Assembly (NCBI GenBank): GCA_023488865.1
Contig: JAMDDG010000380.1
Location: 1 to 5,317, forward strand
Source of the DNA: Bacteroidota bacterium
GTDB lineage: Bacteria > Bacteroidota > Bacteroidia > Bacteroidales > Prolixibacteraceae
Direction: 5' to 3'
Length of the DNA: 5,317 nucleotides
Part shown: positions 1-5,206 of the stretch, in pieces
How positions within the stretch are numbered: the stretch's first letter is position 1
How the letters are laid out: the number at the start of each line of letters is the position of its first letter
Notes under the pieces: generated by a model
The model's input: the letters and a program-made list of their open reading frames with translations, nothing else
Database searches by the model: none
What the model was told of the DNA's origin: nothing
Program-made: the position numbers and the translations under genes

Positions 1-81
1 AAAATTAAAAAGATGAAGGGAGATGAGGAGACAAGGATGGTGGCCGAAGGGGGATCCAGGTATGGATTAAGGAGAATTTAA
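1..81 (+). other. possible C-terminal end of an upstream reading frame, weak
   Basis: Frame 1 is open from the window edge to a TAA at 79-81, giving 26 purine-rich codons (many Lys, Glu, Gly and Arg). The other two plus-strand frames close within the first 15 bases. A 26-codon open stretch is easily reached by chance and I recognise no family, so this may be non-coding. It is listed because it is the only sign of what lies to the left of the toxin-antitoxin-like operon. Confidence 0.15.
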
Positions 82-84
82 TAG

Positions 85-104
85 TAAACATGTTCTTAAA
101 CATG
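85..104. repeat. direct repeat TAAACATG x2, possible regulator site
   Basis: TAAACATG occurs at 85-92 and again at 97-104, a 12-base period. The first copy also forms the palindrome AACATGTT (87-94). The pair is bracketed by AATAG (80-84) and CTATT (105-109), which are complementary. It sits about 60 bases upstream of the XRE-peptidase start, where an autoregulatory XRE protein would be expected to bind. Binding is inferred, not shown. Confidence 0.35.
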
Positions 105-112
105 CTATTGAA

Positions 113-151
113 TGTTGACAATTATATTAATTTATCGTTATTTTGTCAACA
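113..151 (+). promoter_or_regulatory. dyad operator overlapping a candidate promoter of the XRE-PIN operon
   Basis: A perfect 9-bp inverted repeat, TGTTGACAA (113-121) and TTGTCAACA (143-151), is separated by 21 A/T-rich bases. The left arm contains TTG (115-117), which could serve as a -33 element. The right arm overlaps TATTTTG (139-145), which resembles but does not fully match the Bacteroidota -7 consensus TAnnTTTG, and the spacing of about 21 bases is suitable. Transcription would then start near 152, leaving a leader of under 20 bases. A dyad covering both promoter elements directly ahead of an XRE regulator is the classic layout for autorepression in toxin-antitoxin operons. The inverted repeat is seen directly; the promoter assignment and repression are inference. 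Confidence 0.45.
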
Positions 152-165
152 ATGAATAACCCGCC

Positions 166-1215
166 ATGAACACTGTTTTTGCACAACGTATTTCCACTGC
201 CAGGAAGATGGCAGGTTTAAGTATGGACCAGCTGGCTATCTTGTCAGGCCTGAGTAAAAATGCCATATCCCGCTACGAGAATGGTATTATGAAGCCCGAC
301 AGCTCAAATCTGGTCAAGCTTTCAAAGGCCCTGAATGTGAAAGTCGATTACCTTTTCCGTAAATCTACGGTTGAGTTAAGTGAAGTTGCCTTCCGTAAAA
401 AAGCAAAGTTGGGAAGTAAAACCATCGATTCTATCAAGTATCGGGTTATCGACCGTTTGGAAAAGTACCTCGAATTGGAAAACATTTTGTCGGTTGACAA
501 TCACTTTACCAATCCAATTGCCGCAATTCAGATAAACGAATTCGTTGATGCGGAATTGGCGGCCGAGCGACTCAGGGAAAGTTGGAACCTTGGCTTGAAT
601 CCAATCTCCTCGGTGATTGACATGTTGGAAGATAATTTTATCAAGGTAGTTGAAGTGGACGAACCTCTGGAATTTGATGGTCTTTCGGCATTTGTTGATA
701 ACAAGATTCCTGTGATAGTTGTGAACAAGAACTTCCCCATTGAGCGCAAAAGATTTACCCTGTTGCATGAATTGGGACATCTGCTTTTATCCCTCAACAA
801 AAACCTTAACGACAAAGAAATTGAAAAGGCTTGTCACAGGTTTGCGGGTGCAATTCTGATTCCCAGGGTCAAATTAATCTCTGAATTGGGGTTGTCGAGG
901 AAACCAATCTATTTGCAGGAGTTGGCTGAGTTGCAAAAGGAGTGGGGAATCAGCATTCAGGCAATAATGTACCGCGCAAAGGATCTTGAAATCATTTCGC
1001 AAAGCAAACTGACTAATTTTTATTTTGAGATTGGGAAAAATGTTAGGCTAAAGAAGCAGGTCGATGAATCGAGGTACTGCGCTGCTGAAGCCTCTTACCG
1101 GTTTAACCAGTTATTATACAAGGGTATTGCACAAGAATTAATCTCATTTAGTAAGGCTTCCGTTTTATCCAGTCAATCTGTCAATGCCTTAAAAACTTCC
1201 CTAAATTTCATTTAA
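166..1215 (+). CDS. XRE-family regulator fused to ImmA/IrrE zinc metallopeptidase
   Basis: 349 residues. Residues about 3-63 form a Cro/C1-type helix-turn-helix, with the recognition segment around LSKNAISRYENG at 29-40, and should bind operator DNA. After a linker, residues about 130-275 form an ImmA/IrrE (COG2856, DUF955) peptidase domain. It has the zinc motif HELGH at 201-205 (H201, E202, H205) and the following E-x-A-x-x-FAG block at 220-228, where E220 is a plausible third ligand. The C-terminal 75 residues are not assigned. Family members in phages and integrative elements cleave repressors, and related fused proteins act as regulators or antitoxins. No signal peptide is visible, so it is cytoplasmic. 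The ATG at 166 places the HTH at the normal distance from the N-terminus. The stop overlaps the PIN gene start, so the two are likely translated together. All catalytic residues are present, so the protease is probably active, though its substrate is unknown. It may neutralise or regulate the PIN partner. Confidence 0.9.
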   Translation: MNTVFAQRISTARKMAGLSMDQLAILSGLSKNAISRYENGIMKPDSSNLVKLSKALNVKVDYLFRKSTVELSEVAFRKKAKLGSKTIDSIKYRVIDRLEKYLELENILSVDNHFTNPIAAIQINEFVDAELAAERLRESWNLGLNPISSVIDMLEDNFIKVVEVDEPLEFDGLSAFVDNKIPVIVVNKNFPIERKRFTLLHELGHLLLSLNKNLNDKEIEKACHRFAGAILIPRVKLISELGLSRKPIYLQELAELQKEWGISIQAIMYRAKDLEIISQSKLTNFYFEIGKNVRLKKQVDESRYCAAEASYRFNQLLYKGIAQELISFSKASVLSSQSVNALKTSLNFI

Positions 1216-1715
1216 TGCAGATTGTTGTCAATGATACAAATCTCTTCATTGACTTGATTCATGCTGAATTAATTGACTTGTTCTTTCAATTGCCTTTTGA
1301 AGTCCATACAACCGATTTTGTTGTTGGTGAGATTGAAGATTCTGAACAAGAAGCCATCATCATGGAGCTTATTGTTACAGAAAGGTTGTATGTTGCCGAA
1401 ATGACCTCTGGTGAAGTCGAGGAAATACTTCTTTTACAAGTGGCTGACAATCGTTTGTCTATTCCTGATTGTTCCGTTTGGTATTATTCAAAAAAAAATA
1501 GCTTCATTCTGTTGACAGGTGATAATTTATTAAGAAAAACAGCATCCAATGACCAAATTACCGTACGGGGGATCCTATATGTTTTTGATGAATTGGTCCG
1601 CACCGGATTAATATCATCAGTTGAAGCGTCTGTCAAGCTGCAATTTCTTTTGGATACAGGCAGCAGGTTGCCAAAAGATGACTGTATTGATCGGTTAAAG
1701 GAGTGGAATAAGTAA
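1215..1715 (+). CDS. PIN-domain protein, likely ribonuclease toxin (DUF3368-like)
   Basis: 166 residues in one PIN domain. The four acidic positions expected for metal-dependent PIN nucleases are all present: D7 in VNDTN, E39 (or E41) in VVGEIE, D85 in IPDCSV, and D103 in LTGDNLLRK. The C-terminal part, with its RGIL...LVRTGLISS pattern at about 118-135 and a final LP-x-D segment, resembles the DUF3368 group of PIN proteins, which are usually paired with small antitoxins. Its likely role is cleavage of RNA, as in VapC-type toxins, but the target cannot be read from the sequence. The ATG overlaps the stop of the upstream XRE-peptidase gene (TAATG at 1213-1217), which implies coupled translation and a functional pair. 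No small VapB-like antitoxin is visible, so the upstream protein is the best antitoxin candidate. The family call is firm; the toxin role is inference from family and arrangement. Confidence 0.8.
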   Translation: MQIVVNDTNLFIDLIHAELIDLFFQLPFEVHTTDFVVGEIEDSEQEAIIMELIVTERLYVAEMTSGEVEEILLLQVADNRLSIPDCSVWYYSKKNSFILLTGDNLLRKTASNDQITVRGILYVFDELVRTGLISSVEASVKLQFLLDTGSRLPKDDCIDRLKEWNK

Positions 1716-1729
1716 ACAATTTGTTTAAA

Positions 1730-2162
1730 ATGAAAAGCCCAATAACAGGTAAAGAGATGCGTGTAAGACAAGAGTCACGCAACATGATTTATCGGAATGA
1801 AAAATATTCAGTTCTGTTTAATTTTTTTCTCTGTGAAGAATCAGGAGAAAAGTTTGAAGATGAACATTTTGCAGAATTAAATTACAATCAAGTAGTTAAT
1901 CAATACAGGGTAAGGCATCATATTCCCTTTTCTGAACAGATGTGAGGTTGAAAAGATTCTTCCAACTGGCAAAATGCAATTTAACGCATCTTTATTTTCA
2001 CCTTCTGAACTTGAGTCCATCAAATACATCGCTGAAAAATTCAAAGAGATGTCAGCCACAGATATTGCGGAAATCAGCCACAAAGAGCCTGCCTGGAAAG
2101 ACAATATTGATGGAAAGAAAATTATTCCTTTCCATTATGCTTTTGGATTGGTGACTGTGTAA
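1730..2162 (+). pseudogene. decayed MqsA-like/HTH/DUF4065 (Panacea, SocA-type) antitoxin, internal deletion
   Basis: Two fragments of what appears to be one gene. Fragment 1 (ATG 1730 to TGA 1943-1945, 71 codons) starts MKSPITGKEM and includes LNYNQVVNQYRVRHHIPF. This is the typical N-terminus of Bacteroidota antitoxins that combine a degenerate MqsA-type zinc-finger region, an XRE HTH and a DUF4065 domain. The usual CxxC pair is absent here, as I recall for this subgroup. Fragment 2 lies in another frame (clear from about 1947, with an ATG at 1974, to TAA 2160-2162). It carries LFSPSELESI, MSATDIAEISHKEPAW and IPFHYAF, the usual C-terminal end of DUF4065. Full-length proteins, from memory, run to about 330 residues, so roughly 200 codons including the whole HTH are missing at a junction near 1931-1950. 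The first ATG is 14 bases after the PIN stop, so it may still be transcribed. It could make a 71-residue peptide, but a function is doubtful. A TTG at 1721 in the same frame is a less likely start. Confidence 0.7.
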
Positions 2163-2313
2163 GACTCTCAGTTGCCTTATCTACTTTAGTTAAACCCTCA
2201 ACGATCTCCACTGTTTCCGCACGCAGGAATGACCTTTCTCAATCTACTAAACCAATAGCCATGCCAAAGCCTATACTTTAAATAACAGGCGTTTCATCGA
2301 AAAAGAGTTTTGT
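2163..2313. other. non-coding stretch between the broken antitoxin and a minus-strand terminator
   Basis: No convincing reading frame, terminator for the plus-strand operon, or family fragment is visible here on either strand. It separates the plus-strand island from the minus-strand remnant. Confidence 0.5.
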
Positions 2314-2314
2314 G

Positions 2315-2349
2315 GTAAAAAGTAAGGGCTTCACGCTCCGTGAAACCCT
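2315..2349 (-). terminator. intrinsic terminator of the DUF6261-like remnant
   Basis: AGGG (2325-2328) pairs with CCCT (2346-2349), and TTCACG (2330-2335) pairs with CGTGAA (2339-2344). There is one C/A mismatch and a 3-base CTC loop. On the minus strand the stem is followed by TTACTTTTT. It lies 15 bases past the stop codon of the minus-strand remnant. No T-run follows on the plus strand, so it acts in the minus direction. Confidence 0.7.
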
Positions 2350-2363
2350 CACTAATGTAAACC

Positions 2364-2697
2364 TTAGTTATTCGCAGGTACAGGTTCAGTGGCCGGTCCG
2401 GCAGGTCTGGAACTTAGCAGCCCGTTGTACTGATCAATCAGCGCATTCAGCTCTTTGATCAGTTTGTCGTAGGCGGCGCTGGGATTGATCACCGCGTAGG
2501 CATCGATGAATTTGCGCAACTCGTAATAAGCGGCCAATGCCTCTTCCCGTTTCGCCCTTAGCGTATCGGGGTTGGCTGCGCCAAACTCCTGTGTCCGTTC
2601 CAGGTATTTTTGTCCGAAAAGTTGATTGGCGGCTTTTAGTTCGGCCAGGACCCTTACCTTTCAGGGTACCAGCCAGCCCGTTACGTTTTTGGGTAAA
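2364..2697 (-). pseudogene. C-terminal remnant of a DUF6261-like gene, frameshifted
   Basis: A 98-codon stretch on the minus strand (2367-2660, stop TAA at 2364-2366) reads as protein: VRVLAELKAANQLFGQKYLE near its start, then YYELRKFIDAYAVINPSAAY, then LIKELNALIDQYNGLLSSR, and a Pro-rich tail. This matches the pattern I know for the C-terminal part of DUF6261 proteins, which are helical, Bacteroidota-restricted, of unknown function and about 240 residues long. Immediately upstream, 15 more codons in another frame (2653-2697, containing NGLAGTLKGK) join smoothly if one G is removed near 2651-2655, where the minus strand reads AAGGG. A TAA at 2698-2700 then closes that frame, and the N-terminal half is absent. 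No start codon serves the fragment. It has its own terminator at 2315-2349, so it was a real gene before truncation. The family name is moderately sure; the coding origin is surer. Confidence 0.65.
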
Positions 2698-2832
2698 TTA
2701 ACCTAAGAGGGCAATAAAATGACCTTTACCGGGGATTTCAAACTCAAAATGGCCCAGTTCAAGATTACTCCTCCTTCCCTGATGGGGTTTGGGACTTGAT
2801 GATGAATCTAAACTGGAGTGTAAAGTGGCCTG
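2698..2832. other. unexplained stretch between two minus-strand genes, possible insertion scar
   Basis: No frame of useful length and no recognisable terminator for the kinase is present. On the minus strand a GGAAGGAGGAG purine run (around 2769-2782) is followed by a 19-codon frame from a TTG with no known relatives. The missing front of the DUF6261-like gene should have been here, so this segment lies at a breakpoint. It might be the outer end of a lost element, but no terminal inverted repeat or target duplication was found. Confidence 0.3.
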
Positions 2833-4497
2833 TCAATAGTCGAAACTGCTGCCTCCCAGAAATTCCCTTAAGACCGAAGTCGGAGGGATTTCAGTTTCCG
2901 GGATATAACTGAAGTAAGAAATGAAAATCAACAGTCTCACCGCTTCTGAATATTCAGGTTCGTTTTCTTTTACCGACTTAAGCAGGGTGTTCGCGTATCT
3001 TTTCAGGACGGCCAACTCATATACCAAAGCTGAATTGAACATGATATCCGCATTTTCCTGGTAAGGGAAGATGTGCTCTTCCTCGCCCCTGCGTACACTT
3101 GGCCAGCGCATGATCGTCGTTGAAGCGCTGTACCCCCGGTATTTGGCATCCCGGATCATCCTTCTTAACAACCGGTTGTCGGTTGTTGGAATATAGGTGT
3201 GTTCGTCGACTGAGATTTGAGTCAGCGCCGAAATAAATATTTTGAAGGTCTTACCAGGATCGATCATCGGGATCAGTCCCGGATTGAGGCCATGGATCCC
3301 CTCAATAATCAGGATATGGTCTTTCTCCATTTTCAAAAAATCACCTTTGAAAACCCGCTCTCCGGTTTGAAAGTTAAACCTTGGCATTTCGACCTGCTCA
3401 CCATTGAGGAGTTTGAGCAGAACCTTGTTGAAAAATGAGATGTCGATGGCCTCCAGTGATTCAAAATCGTACGCCCCGTTTTCATCCAGCGGGGTATGGT
3501 CGCGGTCCACGAAGAAATCGTCCAACGAGATTTGTATGGCATGTAACCCGTTGACCGCCAGTTGTACGCTCAACCGTTTGCTGAAAGTGGTCTTTCCAGA
3601 ACTGGAAGGTCCTGCAATCAAAACGATATTTACGTTGTCGTGTTTTTCGGTGATAATGGTCGCAATTTCTGCAATCTTCTTTTCGTGCAGCGCCTCAGAT
3701 ACTTTGATCACATTACCCGCTTCACCTTTGGCCGTAATCTGGTTGAGGTGGGAAATATCGCTTACGCCCAGCAGGTTGGCCCTTTGTTTGTGTTCCCTGA
3801 ATACTTCAAAGAGTTTCTCCTGTTCGACTGCCGGTTCCAGTTCTTCCATGTTGTCTTGCCTGGGAAAACGAAGCAGGAGCCCGTCGTAATATTTTTCCAG
3901 GCCGAATTTGGTGACCAGTCCGGTTGAGATAAGCTGATGGCCGTAAAAAAAATTGACATGGTTGCCCAATTCAAAAACCGGGGCATACAATCGGCCGTAG
4001 TTTCTAAAAAGTTCGGCTTTCCTGGTAAGGCCCTCCTGTTCATAAAGTTGGGCGGCTTTTTCGGTAAGCAATGCTTTGCGCTCGACAGGCAGGTTGCTGC
4101 GGATCAGGCTTTTCATCTCTTCTGTAATCTGCCAGACGTCCTCATCCGTAAGCGGATGGTCCAACTCTTCGATGCTGCAATAATATCCCTTTGAGATGGC
4201 ATGGTCGATCTTCAGCCGGGCATCCGGCCAGAGGTTTTTTACCGCGGCGTATAGGATGAAGGAGAGGGTGCGGAGGTAGATCCGCTGACCGTCCCGGTTG
4301 GAGTAATCAAAAAATTCGATTTGCTTGGGTTTGACTAATTCAAAATCCATCGGTTTAACACGGTGGTTCACGTAAGCCCCGCAAATAGGCCCTTCCAGCG
4401 TTATTCCCATTTTGGTTGCGATCTCAGTCAGGGTCGTCCCCAAAGGGAAAATGCCGTTGGTACCGGTATTGACGCAGTAGATTTCGATGTTCTTCAT
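2833..4497 (-). CDS. TGS-domain nucleoside kinase (uridine kinase/phosphoribulokinase superfamily)
   Basis: 554 residues from the ATG at 4497. A TTG two codons earlier is possible, but the ATG gives the natural MKNIEIYC start. Residues about 1-62 form a TGS domain. Residues about 85-180 resemble the threonyl-tRNA synthetase second additional domain, with HAISKGYYC at 99-107 in the place of its HxxxxGFYY signature. Residues about 285-554 form a P-loop kinase: Walker A GPSSSGKT at 296-303, SLDDFFVDRD at 324-333 (acidic pair D326 and D327), EGIHGLN at 399-405, and an Arg-rich lid RLLRRMIRDAKYRG at 442-455. It should phosphorylate a nucleoside or related substrate with ATP or GTP in the cytoplasm. 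The exact substrate cannot be told from the sequence. The length is as expected for the fused family, which is common in Bacteroidota, Thermotogota and Firmicutes. It is last in the minus-strand run. A 30-bp hairpin ends 11 bases before the ATG, so it is probably not freely read through from the upstream genes. Confidence 0.92.
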   Translation of the reverse strand: MKNIEIYCVNTGTNGIFPLGTTLTEIATKMGITLEGPICGAYVNHRVKPMDFELVKPKQIEFFDYSNRDGQRIYLRTLSFILYAAVKNLWPDARLKIDHAISKGYYCSIEELDHPLTDEDVWQITEEMKSLIRSNLPVERKALLTEKAAQLYEQEGLTRKAELFRNYGRLYAPVFELGNHVNFFYGHQLISTGLVTKFGLEKYYDGLLLRFPRQDNMEELEPAVEQEKLFEVFREHKQRANLLGVSDISHLNQITAKGEAGNVIKVSEALHEKKIAEIATIITEKHDNVNIVLIAGPSSSGKTTFSKRLSVQLAVNGLHAIQISLDDFFVDRDHTPLDENGAYDFESLEAIDISFFNKVLLKLLNGEQVEMPRFNFQTGERVFKGDFLKMEKDHILIIEGIHGLNPGLIPMIDPGKTFKIFISALTQISVDEHTYIPTTDNRLLRRMIRDAKYRGYSASTTIMRWPSVRRGEEEHIFPYQENADIMFNSALVYELAVLKRYANTLLKSVKENEPEYSEAVRLLIFISYFSYIPETEIPPTSVLREFLGGSSFDY

Positions 4498-4508
4498 AAT
4501 CAAATAAA

Positions 4509-4572
4509 AATAGTCTGAATTTTCATAAAAAAACCGATTAATATCGGTTTTTTTATGAAAATTCAGACTATT
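4509..4572. terminator. perfect 30-bp inverted repeat, bidirectional intrinsic terminator
   Basis: The arms 4509-4538 and 4543-4572 are perfectly complementary over 30 bp, with loop TAAT. The core CCGAT/ATCGG is flanked by A7 (4527-4533) and T7 (4548-4554). Either strand can therefore form a short G+C stem followed by a U-run, the layout of a bidirectional terminator. The outer 18 bp (AATAGTCTGAATTTTCAT and its complement) go well beyond what a terminator needs. The right end lies 2 bases past the stop of the two-helix membrane protein. The left end lies 11 bases before the kinase ATG. It most likely ends the thioredoxin-like/membrane-protein transcript and may also shape the kinase leader. 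Confidence 0.85.
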
Positions 4573-4574
4573 GA

Positions 4575-4817
4575 TTATTGCTTGTCAATTTTTTTTTCGA
4601 GTTCATCGAGGCGGTCGTTGGCAGCATGGACCATCATGGTAATGCGTACAAAAGGTCCGCCAATCAGGAACAATGCCAGCGAAATGGCGAAACCATGCCA
4701 GGCGTATGGCAAATCAGTATGCATCAGACTGCAAATCATACCTGATAAGCCGATCAGGGCTGCAATAATACCTCCGGGTACTCCCAGCGGACATCTTAGT
4801 TTTTTCTTTCCTTCCAT
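4575..4817 (-). CDS. small two-helix membrane protein, function unknown
   Basis: 80 residues. A short basic N-terminus (MEGKKKLR) is followed by two hydrophobic segments, about 12-32 (Gly/Ile/Leu-rich, containing PGGIIAALIGL) and about 41-63 (containing HGFAISLALFLIGGP). A charged C-terminal tail, about 64-80 (NDRLDELEKKIDKQ), looks like a short amphipathic or coiled-coil helix. It probably sits in the inner membrane with both ends in the cytoplasm, judging from the basic N-terminus and the even number of helices. Cysteines at 9 and 29 could be redox partners of the neighbouring thioredoxin-like protein, but this is a guess. The ATG is only 2 bases past the stop of that gene, so they are co-transcribed and probably translationally coupled. 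I do not recognise a named family. Confidence 0.8.
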   Translation of the reverse strand: MEGKKKLRCPLGVPGGIIAALIGLSGMICSLMHTDLPYAWHGFAISLALFLIGGPFVRITMMVHAANDRLDELEKKIDKQ

Positions 4818-4819
4818 GT

Positions 4820-5089
4820 TTAGTACGTTTTAAGTTTATTAATTAAATCTTGTTTCGCAGGGACCTCCCTGAAAACTATTTCATTGTTGATCAATAGTGT
4901 CGGAACAGCGAAAATACCTAATTTCATGGTCTTTACCATGCCGACCGGCATATTTGCCAGGGTTGTTTCCAGCTTAAACTTGTCGCCGAATCCGGGCAAA
5001 ACCTCCTGAAGCATGCGCTTCAATGTCCTGCAATTCGGGCACGTTAAGGTATAAAACATTTCGATAACAATTGGATCCTGTTGGCTCAT
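4820..5089 (-). CDS. small thioredoxin-fold protein with CPNC active site
   Basis: 89 residues, about the size of a glutaredoxin or archaeal-type mini-thioredoxin. The order fits the fold: beta strand IVIEMFYTLTC, CxxC as CPNC (C17 and C20), a helix (RTLKRMLQEVL), then the cis-proline loop at FAVPTLLINN (P63), a strand and a C-terminal helix. It should carry out thiol-disulfide exchange. No signal peptide is visible, so it acts in the cytoplasm. The ATG at 5089 is preceded by an A/T-rich leader (CAAATAAAT) without a Shine-Dalgarno sequence, usual for Bacteroidota. It is the first gene of a two-gene unit with the membrane protein just downstream. The partner or substrate is unknown. A redox role is secure from the motif; anything more specific is not. 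Confidence 0.85.
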   Translation of the reverse strand: MSQQDPIVIEMFYTLTCPNCRTLKRMLQEVLPGFGDKFKLETTLANMPVGMVKTMKLGIFAVPTLLINNEIVFREVPAKQDLINKLKTY

Positions 5090-5206
5090 ATTTATTTGAG
5101 GGTGCTAATTTATGTTGTCTAACGCGGACGGCTCTTTATGTTCCAATCTGACTTAAATGGTCATACAAAATAAGCATTAATTTTCCGTTTTTAACCCAAC
5201 TTGCAG
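5090..5206. other. intergenic region upstream of the thioredoxin-like gene
   Basis: 117 A/T-rich bases between the minus-strand tail at the right edge and the thioredoxin-like start. The promoter of the thioredoxin-like operon should be here. No sequence with both a good TAnnTTTG box and a properly spaced TTG was found, and no terminator hairpin for the upstream gene is clear. Confidence 0.4.

Noticed and set aside
376..815. Minus-strand open frames of 134 and 95 codons inside the XRE-peptidase gene
   Set aside because: They lie wholly opposite a gene with clear HTH and HELGH motifs, and their translations show no family features.
1484..1771. Minus-strand 95-codon frame across the PIN gene end
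   Set aside because: It lies opposite the PIN catalytic region and the start of the antitoxin remnant, with a low-complexity, Ser/Phe-rich translation.
1942..2154. Plus-strand 70-codon frame from GTG at 1942
   Set aside because: The overlapping frame from 1974 carries the DUF4065-like residues; this one is its Leu/Ser-rich shadow.
2122..2241. Minus-strand 38-codon open stretch with a protein-like composition
   Set aside because: It has no start codon, overlaps the antitoxin remnant, matches no family I know and is short enough to be chance.
3404..3927. Plus-strand frames of 161 and 121 codons
   Set aside because: They lie opposite the P-loop region of the nucleoside kinase, whose Walker A and lid motifs fix the true frame; the plus translations are Ser/Leu/Phe-rich shadows.
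4509..4572. Hairpin read as a mobile-element end or CRISPR-like repeat
   Set aside because: Only one copy is present in the window, there is no transposase nearby, and A7/T7 around a G+C core fits a bidirectional terminator better.
4555..4833. Plus-strand 92-codon frame through the hairpin and the membrane-protein gene
   Set aside because: It begins inside the inverted repeat and lies opposite a gene with two clear transmembrane helices and tight coupling to its neighbour.
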